A stretch of 64,000 nucleotides of DNA from Palaemon carinicauda (taxonomy: Eukaryota > Arthropoda > Malacostraca > Decapoda > Palaemonidae): the NCBI RefSeq assembly GCF_036898095.1, contig NC_090765.1, forward strand, positions 34,410,835 to 34,474,834. The letters run 5' to 3'. Below are positions 22,471-32,130 of this stretch, piece by piece. The notes under the pieces were generated by a model. It did not search any database and was not told the DNA's origin. It saw only the letters and a program-made list of their open reading frames with translations. Within the stretch, counting starts at the first letter, position 1; each line of letters begins with the position of its first letter. The position numbers and the translations under genes are program-made.

Positions 22471-22640
22471 GAGAAAATTGAGTCTTTGTTTACATAAGAG
22501 CTGGGTAACTGGTCGACAGATGGCGCTGTTGGGCACACCCGCAACCTGTGTAGCGATCGCTGGCGAGTTTTTTCCGTAGAGTTTGTCTGTCGAGCAACAG
22601 AGTTGCAGCTATATATTCACCGGCTAAGTTAAATATTTTA
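22470..22640 (-). repeat. Element A left ITR
   Basis: Inverted match to 16230-16398. It includes the CGATCGCTGGCGAG block and CAGATGGCGCTG and ends at CCGGCTAAGTTAAATATTTT. A 375-base stretch without features (22641-23017) separates it from element C. Confidence 0.85.
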
Positions 22641-23017
22641 AAAAAAATGTACTTCACCAGATGCTTACGTTTAGATACTCTTTCGCTTACATGTGAGACT
22701 GCTAAAAAAATAAAGCCAAACTCTTATCCCAAATGAATGTAAAAATTCAACAGTCAAGAGCACAACATCGATCCATCTGTATTCGTTGCAGCCAATGACA
22801 AAAGTGGCTATTCTGTGAAAGGTGGATGCGATGTACCTTGTTAATAATTCAGTGGTCATTCAAGTGCCACTAGATACATCCATATTTTAGAGGATGATCG
22901 GTTTATATACCTGTAGGAACATATGTAATTTTCGCCTCACTTTGTTCTTCTTCCTGATCCACTTTTGTATTTGTACCCTTTGTTGAAAATTATTCTTTTT
23001 AGCTTATAATTGCTAAA

Positions 23018-23322
23018 ATGTTATTTTTATTAATAAAATAAATTTTTGAATATACTTACCCGGTGATTATATAAGCTGCAGCTCTGCTGCCCGACAGAAA
23101 AACTCTACGTTCAAAATACGCCAGCGATCGCTATGCAGGTAGGGGGTGTACATCAACAGCGCCATCTGTCGAGCAGGTACTCAAGTACTCCATGTAAACA
23201 CAGAACCAATTTTCTCCTCGGTCCACTGGGTCTCTATTGGGGAGGAAGGGAGGGTCCTTTAATATATAATCACCGGGTAAGTATATTCAAAAATTTATTT
23301 TATTAATAAAAATAACATTTTT
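23018..23322 (-). repeat. Element C right ITR and right-end half of its ICR
   Basis: The outer end reads ATGTTATTTTTATTAATAAA and its reverse complement is at 23294-23317. Between them lies the ITR body with CCAGCGATCGCTATGCAGG and CAGCGCCATCTGTCG. The ICR half ends in the T-run at 23318-23322, where element B starts. Confidence 0.85.
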
Positions 23323-23676
23323 GGGCTCAAGCCATGGCGTCCTGATGGAAGGTTCCTGTTTGGTAGCTTCCTTGGGTATAAGACTACTAAGATATTCCCA
23401 GAGAATTTAACCACAGGTTATCACAGAATTCTAACTTCTGGAGCGAGTATCTCAAAGGTTTCCCTTTAAGACATCGTAATACAACAGGGGACACGCATGT
23501 CTGGTCGTGCCACATAGCTATCTCCACCCCGAACAGAGTTAACGCTTCGGTGTGTAAGGGCTGAGAATAGCTGGGAGCCGTTCCACAGCTAATCTCACTC
23601 GTGGCTACTACTGATACTCGAGACGTAAACAAACGGACGCCATTGCTCTAATGACGTCACGCGCGTCTTTATCCTT
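23323..23676 (+). repeat. Element B left ITR
   Basis: Starts GGGCTCAAGCCATGGCGTCC after a T-run. About 340 bases are an inverted match to ~31690-32050. Similarity ends just inside TGACGTCACGC. Small ORFs within the ITR are not genes. Confidence 0.9.
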
Positions 23677-25976
23677 TGTTTAGTAGCTGCCCTACTGAGA
23701 CGGATTTTCCCTTGTGTGAACTTTATCGTTTTGCATCTTCGCTATGTCGTTACCTTCAGCCTCGCCTTCTTCTGGAAAGTTGAGTACAAGGTTCCAGTAT
23801 TGTTTAATTAAGCTCTGGCCGTAAAGTAAATATTATTTCGCGAAATAATTGATGTTTTGTGGCAGAGCTGTGCCTCTACCGGACCCGCCATTTTATGGCG
23901 TCGTTGTTGTTTTGCATGTCTTATTTAGTTAGCCACAACAACGCTTCCGGCATTATATACTAATCGAATACATTAGTTTATTTAGTCTTCATAGCTAGGA
24001 ACTTTTATATCGTGTTTAGACGCTTTTTATCGGTCATCGATTGACCTCATACCAGTCGGCTACTATAGCCCCCAGGCCAGGAGCCTATATACAAGTGTTC
24101 ATGCATGATTTATCAGTGATCCTAGACTAAGTTATGAAGATAGTGGCATTATTATTTTACAATACTTTTGACTAGTGATGCAAATGTTTTCGCCTTCAGG
24201 GACCATATAGGGGATAGGCTAGTCAGTGATTCTTTCTAGCCTAACCTAACCTTAGGACCCCTATATGCTTCCTTCATCCCCTGCCTTGGCACTCCCTCTA
24301 TTTAGCCTTGATCCCTTTTCTGAGTAAAGGGATTTATGGTCTAATAGAGTATTTTATCGCCTCTCAGTCCTCCCTAAAGGAATGAACCCCCTTTAGGATT
24401 GCGTCTGAGAGTGAGGTTAGGCTAGCCTACCTCTATGGCTAGGATAGTCTACGACTTTCCTGCGATAGCGATACGTCTTCTTCCTTGCCTAGTTCAGGAC
24501 TTTTAGCCCTGATCTAGGCCGGGTTAGGAAGGTTTCTCTGTTCCATGCTGAAACTGTACTCTTGCACCGTTTTAGCCGATCAGCCTATTCTTAGGTTAGG
24601 GAGTGTCCTCCCTTCCCTTTGTGGCCGCTCTGGTACAGAAACCCTTCCTGGGAAGACCCCTCTCTTCTCCCTCCCCACCTATCTCTTGTATAGCCTAGCC
24701 TATGCTTAGGTTAGTTTATACTCATCTGTCCCCTGTCCTACAAATCCTCCTTAGGGTGGAAGAGTAGGGCTACCCGAGCTTCCCTGTGCTGTCCGCTCTG
24801 GTACATATACCTTCATAGTGTCCTATAAGGTTAGTTACTAGTGTAGCTCTGCATAGGGGAGTCTCCCCCCCCCCCCTCTTGGGTGTTCCCTAGTCCTCCC
24901 TTGGGCTACCTGCTCCCGGTCCCTAGTGACCCCTGCTTATGGATGCTAGAGCCTGTCTCTATCATGGGTACACCCCCTCAGGGAGGGGGAGGGATGTCTG
25001 GAACCCTGACGGTACTTTCTACATCCCTTCCTCCCTCCCCCTGTCTCTCTATCTATCCGGGTGCCGGTCTCTTGCCGCCTCTACTGCCGGCAATACCTGC
25101 CTCCCTCTTGGTGACTTCCCTACCCTTGCCGCCAGCCCCCCGTGTACCGAGGGACTGCCGGCTGCCGCCGGCTACTACCGGCGGCTCTCCTACTCCTATC
25201 TATTCGTCCGCTTGCCGGTCGATCTCCGGAGTGCCGGCATATACTGCCGGCAACCCGATACTACCTGTACCATCCTTACCCCAGTCACCAATCCGGCATC
25301 CTCCGGCTGCCGGAGCCGCCGCTCCCTGCCGGCGTGCCGCCGTTGTGCCGGCGGCCGCCATCCTGGTATCTAACTGACTTTGAAAATTGTCTGTTCTAGT
25401 GCCAGAATCTATGCTGGAGCGAGCTCCGGCGTGCCGGCGGCTTGCCGGATGCCCCGGAGGCGTCAAGAATACTTGCACCCCCTCTCTGTAGCTATCATAA
25501 GACTAAGATAGCCCTACCTTGCAAACAGATAAGCTGCTTTGCTTCTAAGATCAGTACCTAGTACTGCTCTATTAGTGATCATGCTGTCTCTTTGCATTCT
25601 TCTATTTCCAGCATGCTATGTGCATCTTAGCGCGGCTGGTTGCCAGAAGCAGTTACCCTTAATGAGGCCTTCTGGCTCTTATCTGGGAACCGAATGAATT
25701 CGATCCCAACCTTGTCCTTGGCTTTCCATGGAGTTCCAATATAATGGGAATCCTAGGAAACTATATCCAATGATCTCGGTCATTTGGATTATCCCAGGAC
25801 CAAGCCTATGGTAACCAGCCGGGCGAGATGCATGGAGCGTGTTCTCCTTTACTGTTTCATTCTCTATGCATCACACCTTCCTTAAGTTAAAATTAATGAT
25901 TAATATTAACTTAATTTAAGAGCCATTCCTATGACTCCCCCATACTCATTTTCTCTTTCTTCCACAGGAGGAGCAG
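23677..25976 (+). promoter_or_regulatory. Element B leader (promoter/5' UTR, probable intron)
   Basis: No convincing gene. At 24840-25460 it is C-rich, with many TGCCGGC words that open several overlapping Pro/Ser-rich frames. The bases before the Gag ATG, TTTTCTCTTTCTTCCACAG|GAGGAGCAG, are a textbook 3' splice site, so the leader may be spliced. A candidate donor ACAAG|GTTCC lies near 23793, following ATGTCGTTACC, but this joint puts a stop in frame and I do not propose a coding upstream exon. Confidence 0.5.
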
Positions 25977-27926
25977 ATGAAGTGCGATTTCGCCTACTGT
26001 GCTGTGAAACGCTCGCAGTTTTACGGACATACGGCGTGCAGGACTCACGCCCCTTGCTCAGACAAGAAAGGGGATTGGAAGTTCTGGAATCCACTGGAAT
26101 GTACGGTCTGCCAGGCCTACCTAGTTGAGGCCTTCCATAACCCTCCCTCAGCGGAGGTTAGAGACATTGCTCGTGAGAAACTGCGCAAGTGGGTGCGTGG
26201 TTTTCAGAGAAATGCTACTGGACCGTACCTGGCCACCGAAGAACTGAGGTCCCTGTTGTTCCCTAAGGCCTCCCCTGACTCAGTGGTTCCAAAGGAAGCA
26301 ATCCCCACTGTCCAAATTTCAGTGGAACCTGATGTGGTCATGGCTCAGTCCATGCACGAGTGTCGTTTGGATTCCGAGGATGATGAACGGATCTCTGACG
26401 TCTCGGAAGACACGGAGAAGACGCTTATGGCTCAAGGAGCCGAAGAGGACGAAGACAAGGTGGAATACACCGAGTCGGAGATTGGAGCTACTCCCTCGTC
26501 CATCCCTCCGCCTACTCCTACACCGACGGAATTGTCCCTTCCGTCTACCTCCTCGACCCCGGATCCTTCCTCTTCCACCCAAGAACTGATCCGACTGATT
26601 AGAGCTGTCATGGACGACAGACTGAAGGAGAACCAGGAGTCCATCAGGTCTATGATTGGATCCAGAGACACGAAGAAGATCTCGGTCAAGGATCTCCCAG
26701 CTTGCTCTCATGCCAACCCGTGGAGGTATGCAGAGCATATGGTTATTGCGACCGGCAGGATCTTTGTTAGTGACAAGATCGGCACGGTCCCGTTGGAAGA
26801 TGCGGAGTTCTTCCCAAGCTTCGAGGCCTACCCGGACTGTTACGTCCGACTTCGTTCCGAACCTGCCTCGAAGGAGGAGACCGAACCTAAAGAAGAGATA
26901 GTGTTCGATCTCGCAAAGGCCCAGGCTATGCTAGCCTCCGCATTTAAGAGCAGGGGCTTTACCTGCTCTAAGCTTCCTGCCTTGAGCAAGAAGCATCCTA
27001 CCTATGTCGCACCTGACACTGCGATTCTTCCATTTTTGGAAAAGGCCTTAGCTGCATGCCTTAAAGCGGCGGAAGAAGGAAAACCCTGCCCTGCACTGGA
27101 GGAGTGCAGACCCTTCTCCATCGTGACACCCCCTGACACTAGGCAATGGAAAGATGTCCAACATACTTTCGTCGTGGGTAGGCTCGATCCTGACGTCGCC
27201 GGACGTCAGTTTAATGAAGACCTCCCTAAGCTCAACGATCACCTCCTTCGCCGGGAACAAGACACGAAGGAGAGGCTTGCAGCTTCGCTTTCTCATCAAG
27301 TCCAACTTGAAGTAATGGCCTGTGACACAGCAGTACCTGATCACTACATGGTACTGGCCAAATCCCACTTACTCACGGTAATGAAGGACTTGTACCATTT
27401 CATAAAGGCTCGTAGAGCCTGTCGTGAATTCGTGTTTGTCGGTGCCACCGTGAAACACGAACCTCGGAGGCTGATTTCCTCCAACATCTGGGGAAAGCAC
27501 CTGTTTCCTTCTGACCTTGTCAAGGAAATAACTGACAGAGCCGCCACGGAGAATAGGAACCTTCTCCACAAGTGGGGCATGTCCAGAAAAAGGAAAACCT
27601 CTCAGGACGATGGACCTCAGCCTAAGAGGAAACCTCAGAAGCCGAAACCCCAGCAACGTCAACAACGACGTCAGTTTCCGGGACCCGCTACCTCCCAAGT
27701 GGTTGCCCAACCACAACAGACCTTTCAATTGGTCCCCCAACCGGTGTTGTCACAGTCACCGGTCTTCACCCCTGCCTTTGAGCAGCCATCCACTACCTTT
27801 CATGCCAGAGGTAGAGGCTCGTCCAGGGGTGCAAGCAGAGACGCCTCTCGTCGTCCCTCCAGAGGTAGAGGAGGAAAGGGAGCTAGCGGCCGAGGCAACA
27901 AGTCCTCGGGACACCAGAAGCAATGA
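25977..27926 (+). CDS. Element B Gag-like protein
   Basis: 649 residues. The N-terminus has a Cys/His-rich segment (KCDFAYC, HTACRTHAPC, ECTVC; residues ~3-45), likely zinc-binding. An acidic, Pro/Ser/Thr-rich linker follows (~130-205). A structured region (~240-540) contains FVVGRLDPDVAG and HMVIATGRIF and aligns in position, not obviously in sequence, with the Gag C-terminal domain of F. The basic tail (KRKTSQDDG, then Gln- and Arg/Gly/Ser-rich) is expected to bind nucleic acid. The start follows a probable splice acceptor by nine bases. The end overlaps the RT frame by 317 bases. Role inferred: RNA-packaging structural protein. Confidence 0.8.
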   Translation: MKCDFAYCAVKRSQFYGHTACRTHAPCSDKKGDWKFWNPLECTVCQAYLVEAFHNPPSAEVRDIAREKLRKWVRGFQRNATGPYLATEELRSLLFPKASPDSVVPKEAIPTVQISVEPDVVMAQSMHECRLDSEDDERISDVSEDTEKTLMAQGAEEDEDKVEYTESEIGATPSSIPPPTPTPTELSLPSTSSTPDPSSSTQELIRLIRAVMDDRLKENQESIRSMIGSRDTKKISVKDLPACSHANPWRYAEHMVIATGRIFVSDKIGTVPLEDAEFFPSFEAYPDCYVRLRSEPASKEETEPKEEIVFDLAKAQAMLASAFKSRGFTCSKLPALSKKHPTYVAPDTAILPFLEKALAACLKAAEEGKPCPALEECRPFSIVTPPDTRQWKDVQHTFVVGRLDPDVAGRQFNEDLPKLNDHLLRREQDTKERLAASLSHQVQLEVMACDTAVPDHYMVLAKSHLLTVMKDLYHFIKARRACREFVFVGATVKHEPRRLISSNIWGKHLFPSDLVKEITDRAATENRNLLHKWGMSRKRKTSQDDGPQPKRKPQKPKPQQRQQRRQFPGPATSQVVAQPQQTFQLVPQPVLSQSPVFTPAFEQPSTTFHARGRGSSRGASRDASRRPSRGRGGKGASGRGNKSSGHQKQ

Positions 27927-29805
27927 AGTGCTTCCGGTGGGAGGAAGACTCCGCCAATTCCAGGATCGTTGGACCTTCGATCCTTGGGCACACAGCATCA
28001 TCAAGAACGGTCTAGGCTGGAGTTGGGTGCAACCACCCCCAATCTTCCAGCGGTTCTTTCAACCATCAACCCCCATTCTGGAAGAATATGTTCTAGACCT
28101 CTTGAACAAGAAGGTGATAAGGAAGGTAAAGTCCACCAGGTTCCAAGGGAGACTGTTTTGCGTTCCCAAGAAGGACTCAGACAAGCTCAGAGTCATTCTG
28201 GACTTATCCCCCCTCAACAAGTTCATAGAGAACAACAAATTCAAGATGCTGACGCTTCAACAAATAAGGACCCTTCTGCCTCAAGGTTCCTACACGGTCT
28301 CTATAGACCTGGCGGATGCCTATTGGCACATTCCAATGAACCATCACGCTTCCTCCTACCTAGGATTTCGACTCCAAAGGAAAAGCTACGCCTTCCGGGC
28401 CATGCCATTCGGCCTCAATGTGGCCCCTCGGATCTTCACAAAGCTGGCGGATGCCATAGTACAACAGCTCCGCCTAAGAAACGTCCAGGTGATGGCCTAC
28501 CTCGACGACTGGCTAGTCTGGGCTCCATCGCCCGAAGAGTGTACAAAGTCTTGCGACGAAGTTACCCAGTACCTAGAACACCTGGGATTCAAGATCAACG
28601 AGAAGAAATCTCGCCTCTCTCCGGCTCAGAAGTTTCAGTGGTTGGGAATCCACTGGAATCTTCAGTCACACCGCCTTTCCATCCCCCAGAAGAAAAGGAA
28701 GGAAATAGCAGGGTCTGTCAAGCGACTACTGAAATCCAAACGCATTTCAAGACGACAGCAGGAACGAGTTCTAGGCTCTCTACAATTCGCCTCAGTGACA
28801 AACCCAGTGCTTCGTGCACAGCTAAAGGATGCCGCGGGAGTCTGGAGACGATCGGCATCCATCGCTCGAAGAGACCTCAAGAGACGGCTTCCAAACAGAC
28901 TTCGACGCCTCCTAAAGCCGTGGTCGGAAGCAATGGCCCTGAAAAGGTCCATTCCTCTCCAACACCCTCCTCCATCACTCAACATCCACACGGATGCCTC
29001 ACTGGAGGGCTGGGGAGGTCACTCCCACCTGAAACAAGCTCAAGGGACCTGGTCTCCACTATTCAAGACGTTCCACATAAACATCTTGGAGGCCATGGCG
29101 GTCCTTCTTACTCTGAAGAAGCTATCCCCGCCGCCCTCGATCCACATCCGTCTAACCCTAGACAACTCGGTGGTAGTTCGTTGTCTCAATCGCCAGGGCT
29201 CAAGATCGCCCCAGATAAATCAGGTGCTTCTCCCAATCTTCCGTCTGGCGGAGAAGAAGAAGTGGCACCTGTCTGCAGTTCACCTACAAGGATTCCGCAA
29301 CGTGACAGCGGATGCTCTATCTCGGACAAACCCGATAGAGTCGGAATGGTCTCTAGACGCAAGATCATTCTCCTTCATCTCCCATCAAGTCCCAGAACTT
29401 CAGATAGATCTCTTTGCAACGAGCGACAACAATCAACTTCCTCTGTACGTAGCCCCGTACGAGGACCCCAAAGCAGAAGCGGTGGACGCCATGTCACTGG
29501 ACTGGAACAGATGGTCGAAGATATACCTGTTCCCTCCCACCAACCTTCTGTTGAAAGTCCTCTCCAAACTGAGAACCTTCAAAGGGACAGCGGCCCTAGT
29601 GGCTCCCAAGTGGCCCCGGAGCAACTGGTACCCCCTGGTCCTGGAGCTGCAGCCCAAGCTGATCCCTCTCCCGGGCCCAGTTCTCTCTCAACAAGTACAG
29701 AAGTCGACTGTCTTCGCTTCATCATCGAAAATCAAGGACCTTCATCTCATGATTTTCTCTCCCTTGCCGCAAAGAAGAGGTTTGGGATCTCGAAGAAAAG
29801 TCTAG
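27610..29805 (+). CDS. Element B reverse transcriptase - RNase H - methyltransferase-like protein
   Basis: 731 residues, overlapping Gag at the 5' end. RT motifs include VPKKDSDKLRVILDLS (~180), SIDLADAYWHIPM (~232), MPFGLNVAPRIF (~263) and YLDDW (~297-301), the catalytic box. RNase H follows with Asp of HTDAS (~462), Glu of ILEAMA (~494), Asp of LDNSVV (~518) and Asp of TADALSR (~568). The C-terminal part with DLFATS (~600), LFPPTN and APKWPRSNW matches the region described in DIRS elements as Dam-methyltransferase-like; its activity is unproven. No internal stops. The first codons lie within Gag, so translation probably needs reinitiation, frameshifting or its own mRNA. Confidence 0.9.
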   Translation: MDLSLRGNLRSRNPSNVNNDVSFRDPLPPKWLPNHNRPFNWSPNRCCHSHRSSPLPLSSHPLPFMPEVEARPGVQAETPLVVPPEVEEERELAAEATSPRDTRSNEVLPVGGRLRQFQDRWTFDPWAHSIIKNGLGWSWVQPPPIFQRFFQPSTPILEEYVLDLLNKKVIRKVKSTRFQGRLFCVPKKDSDKLRVILDLSPLNKFIENNKFKMLTLQQIRTLLPQGSYTVSIDLADAYWHIPMNHHASSYLGFRLQRKSYAFRAMPFGLNVAPRIFTKLADAIVQQLRLRNVQVMAYLDDWLVWAPSPEECTKSCDEVTQYLEHLGFKINEKKSRLSPAQKFQWLGIHWNLQSHRLSIPQKKRKEIAGSVKRLLKSKRISRRQQERVLGSLQFASVTNPVLRAQLKDAAGVWRRSASIARRDLKRRLPNRLRRLLKPWSEAMALKRSIPLQHPPPSLNIHTDASLEGWGGHSHLKQAQGTWSPLFKTFHINILEAMAVLLTLKKLSPPPSIHIRLTLDNSVVVRCLNRQGSRSPQINQVLLPIFRLAEKKKWHLSAVHLQGFRNVTADALSRTNPIESEWSLDARSFSFISHQVPELQIDLFATSDNNQLPLYVAPYEDPKAEAVDAMSLDWNRWSKIYLFPPTNLLLKVLSKLRTFKGTAALVAPKWPRSNWYPLVLELQPKLIPLPGPVLSQQVQKSTVFASSSKIKDLHLMIFSPLPQRRGLGSRRKV

Positions 29806-30737
29806 ACTTCCTAGAGGAATACAAGACCGAATCCACGAGACGGCAATACGAATCATCCTGGAGGAAATGGGTCTCCTTTGTTAAAGCAAAAAATCCTAAA
29901 GAAATCACCATTGATTTCTGTATGTCCTTCTTCATTCACCTTCATGGACAAGGATTAGCAGCCAATACGATTTCGACTTGCAAATCGGCTTTGACTAGAC
30001 CAATTCTATATGCTTTCCAAATTGATCTGTCCAACGACATCTTTAACAAACTGCCGAAAGCATGTGCTCGCCTACGCCCAGCACCCCCTCCGAAACCGAT
30101 CTCCTGGTCACTAGACAAGGTGCTCCATTTCGCCTCCAACTTGGACAATGATTCATGCCCCCTCAAGGATCTGACTCAGAAAGTTATATTTTTATTTGCT
30201 CTCGCCTCGGGAGCTCGAGTCAGCGAAATAGTGGCATTATCAAGAGAAGAGGGACACATCCTGTTTGCTGATTCAGGAGAAGTGACCCTCTCCCCCGATC
30301 CGACGTTTCTCGCCAAAAATGAATTACCCACCAAAAGATGGGGCCCTTGGAGAATATGCCCCCTGAAGGAGGATGTCTCTCTATGTCCAGTAGAGAGTCT
30401 CAAGGTCTATCTTCGCAGAACTTCAAACTTTGGTGGAGGCCAACTCTTCAAAGGAGAAACATCGGGCAGCGACCTGTCACTGAAACAATTAAGAGCGAAA
30501 ATCACCTACTTCATTCGCAGAGCGGATCCGAACAGTACACCCGCTGGTCATGATCCTAGAAAAGTGGCATCTTCTCTGAACTTCTTTCAGAGCATGGACT
30601 TCGAGAGCCTTAAGAACTTTACGGGCTGGAAGTCCTCGCGAGTTTTCTTTAAACATTATGCGAAACAAGTGCACGAAATCAAACATTTTGTGGTAGCCGC
30701 AGGTAGTGTTATGAAACCTGCACCTAACTCTGCGTAG
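27969..30737 (+). CDS. Element B tyrosine recombinase (frame open through the RT gene)
   Basis: The frame is open for 922 codons, but only the last ~320 are recognisable. Codons before ~29740 overlap RT in the -1 register and look like antigenic low-complexity sequence without a domain. The core-binding part has RRQYESSWRKWVSFV (~620), and the catalytic part has Arg of SGARVSE (~750), His-x-x-Arg of AGHDPRK (~861-864), Trp of FTGWKSS and Tyr of FKHYAKQ (~897). All five expected active-site positions are present. It integrates the circular intermediate. The functional start is probably near 29700; which ATG is used cannot be seen. Confidence 0.85.
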   Translation: MDLRSLGTQHHQERSRLELGATTPNLPAVLSTINPHSGRICSRPLEQEGDKEGKVHQVPRETVLRSQEGLRQAQSHSGLIPPQQVHREQQIQDADASTNKDPSASRFLHGLYRPGGCLLAHSNEPSRFLLPRISTPKEKLRLPGHAIRPQCGPSDLHKAGGCHSTTAPPKKRPGDGLPRRLASLGSIARRVYKVLRRSYPVPRTPGIQDQREEISPLSGSEVSVVGNPLESSVTPPFHPPEEKEGNSRVCQATTEIQTHFKTTAGTSSRLSTIRLSDKPSASCTAKGCRGSLETIGIHRSKRPQETASKQTSTPPKAVVGSNGPEKVHSSPTPSSITQHPHGCLTGGLGRSLPPETSSRDLVSTIQDVPHKHLGGHGGPSYSEEAIPAALDPHPSNPRQLGGSSLSQSPGLKIAPDKSGASPNLPSGGEEEVAPVCSSPTRIPQRDSGCSISDKPDRVGMVSRRKIILLHLPSSPRTSDRSLCNERQQSTSSVRSPVRGPQSRSGGRHVTGLEQMVEDIPVPSHQPSVESPLQTENLQRDSGPSGSQVAPEQLVPPGPGAAAQADPSPGPSSLSTSTEVDCLRFIIENQGPSSHDFLSLAAKKRFGISKKSLDFLEEYKTESTRRQYESSWRKWVSFVKAKNPKEITIDFCMSFFIHLHGQGLAANTISTCKSALTRPILYAFQIDLSNDIFNKLPKACARLRPAPPPKPISWSLDKVLHFASNLDNDSCPLKDLTQKVIFLFALASGARVSEIVALSREEGHILFADSGEVTLSPDPTFLAKNELPTKRWGPWRICPLKEDVSLCPVESLKVYLRRTSNFGGGQLFKGETSGSDLSLKQLRAKITYFIRRADPNSTPAGHDPRKVASSLNFFQSMDFESLKNFTGWKSSRVFFKHYAKQVHEIKHFVVAAGSVMKPAPNSA

Positions 30738-31527
30738 AACAGTGAGTTACTTGGGACTCTAACTCTTCGGGTGCCTATGTTGACCCTCGAGTGATTCATA
30801 GTGATGTCTAAAAACACTTAGTGCTTTTATAACTGTTCTTATCCCAGGTGAAATGTCATAGTGTCACACAAGTGCCGCATGCCTTGAGCATGATGTGTTA
30901 TTTAAAGACTTGCGTTCCTCGAGAACGAGTACCTACTAATCCTGAAATTCCCTTTCAGATTCAAGAGCAAGCCTTTATTTCTATGTACATTATTATTACT
31001 GTAAATGAACTTTACTTTTGCTGTAAATTATTTAATTTCTGCATTGTGAAATAAAATTTCTATTTTATTACTTGTGCGTCTCTTTCAGCTCCTACTTACT
31101 ATGAAATACATACTGTCATAGTTTTATTTATTCCTCCTTTCTTATGGTCATGAAGAATTTAAGATGTCTATTCCTAAATTATATTCACCTTGTCTCAGTA
31201 AGGTTCCTACACGAATACTTACTTCTGATAATCAGGAGATGAACCCTACACACAGTGCCCAACCACCACTGGCCTACTTCAGAATGTTCCTATACAAATA
31301 TCAAACATTCTGCTTCATCTCTAAGCTCTTAAAAGCTCTTCTGTCAAGATGAATAGCCCTTCAATACCACTTTGACGTCGGCATAGCCCATGGGAACTTC
31401 CTACCAATGGGGGGCAGGATACTTCGTTCCTATGGTTCTTACCTAAGATTACTTTGCTGTTTTGTCAATGCCTAGGCACTTAACTCTGGGGGAAAATCTA
31501 CCACGATACATTGATTCTCTGGTACTC
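30738..31527 (+). other. Element B 3' UTR
   Basis: No gene. AATAAA at 31050-31055 is the likely polyadenylation signal. Short ORFs at 30848-31054 and 31164-31352 have no visible domain. Confidence 0.6.
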
Positions 31528-31620
31528 TTCCATCAGGACGCCATGGCTTGAGCCCAAAAAACGGATTTTGAGCGAAGCGAAAAATCTATTTTTGGGTGAG
31601 ATAGCCATGGCGTCCTGATG
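31528..31620 (+). repeat. Element B ICR
   Basis: 31528-31554 is the reverse complement of the left terminus (…CCATGGCTTGAGCCC). After an A6 run, 31562-31620 is the reverse complement of the right terminus (CGGATTTTGAGCGAAGCG…GGGTGAGATAGCC). The A6 at the junction corresponds to the T-run at both ends of B. Confidence 0.9.
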
Positions 31621-32089
31621 GACCCTCCCTACTACTTCGTTCAGTTTGTTCCCACCCTACACAATTGTATCATGGTGATGGGCAGCAACTGGCGCCAGGA
31701 TAAAGACGAGCGTGACGTCATTAGAGCAATGGCGTCCGTTTGTTTACGTCTCGAGTATCAGTAGTAGCCACGAGTGAGATTAGCTGTGGAACGGCTCCCA
31801 GCTATTCTCAGCCCTTACACACCGAAGCGTTAACTCTGTTCGGGGTGGAGATAGCTATGTGGCACGACCAGACATGCGTGTCCCCTGTTGTATTACGATG
31901 TCTTAAAGGGAAACCTTTGAGATACTCGCTCCAGAAGTTAGAATTCTGTGATAACCTGTGGTTAAATTCTCTGGGAATATCTTAGTAGTCTTATACCCAA
32001 GGAAGCTACCAAACAGGAACCTTCCATCAGGACGCCATGGCTATCTCACCCAAAAATAGATTTTTCGCTTCGCTCAAAATCCGTTTTTT
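31621..32089 (+). repeat. Element B right ITR with terminal hairpin
   Basis: Inverted match to the left ITR, plus ~40 extra outer bases that the left end lacks: CACCCAAAAATAGATTTTTC then GCTTCGCTCAAAATCCG. The extra part can fold as GATTTT…AAAATC around a GCGAAGC-type core. B ends in the T6 at 32084-32089. Confidence 0.85.
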
Positions 32090-32130
32090 CAATATTAAAC
32101 TTAGCCGGTGATTATATAAGCTGATTCACA
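32090..32130 (-). repeat. Element C ICR, left-end half
   Basis: CAATATTAAACTTAGCCGG and GTGATTATATAAGCTG form the reverse complement of the (missing) left terminus of C, by analogy with D and F. It abuts B on one side and continues into the C 3' region with the 'gattcacaccca gggggg tgggta' block shared by A, D and F. C 3' UTR sequence continues to 32529. Confidence 0.8.

Larger units (their letters stand above)
16190..22640 (-). mobile_element. DIRS-type retrotransposon A (minus strand, internally deleted and rearranged)
   Basis: The element has a right ITR and ICR at 16190-16530 and a left ITR at ~22470-22640. Reading from right to left it holds a long leader, a scrambled Gag, an RT without its palm, RNase H, a methyltransferase-like domain and a complete-looking YR. 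A terminal TTACCCGGTGAATATATAGC links it to the lineage of C, D, F and G. YR-mediated insertion makes no target-site duplication and I see none. It is non-autonomous because the RT catalytic core is absent, but it keeps ITRs, ICR and YR, so it could in principle be mobilised by a relative such as F. Confidence 0.85.
23323..32089 (+). mobile_element. DIRS-type retrotransposon B (plus strand, apparently intact, nested in C)
   Basis: A full-length 8.77 kb element: left ITR, ~2.3 kb leader, intact Gag, RT-RNase H-methyltransferase-like and YR frames, 3' UTR, ICR and right ITR. The two ITRs are so alike that an 81-codon frame inside them is identical at both ends (23387-23632 and 31740-31985), pointing to recent integration. 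Sequences and termini differ from the A/C/D/F/G lineage. It entered C in the T-run at the centre of the C ICR. Confidence 0.9.

Noticed and set aside
22641..23017. Possible shared insertion boundary between elements A and C
   Set aside because: The 375-base spacer has no repeat, duplication or ORF that links the two elements.
23387..23632. 81-codon ORF identical to 31740-31985
   Set aside because: It lies inside the inverted terminal repeat of element B; identity reflects ITR duplication, not a gene.
24883..25478. Pro/Ser/Ala-rich ORFs on both strands
   Set aside because: C/G-rich composition removes stop codons in several frames at once; there is no domain and the region is leader of element B.
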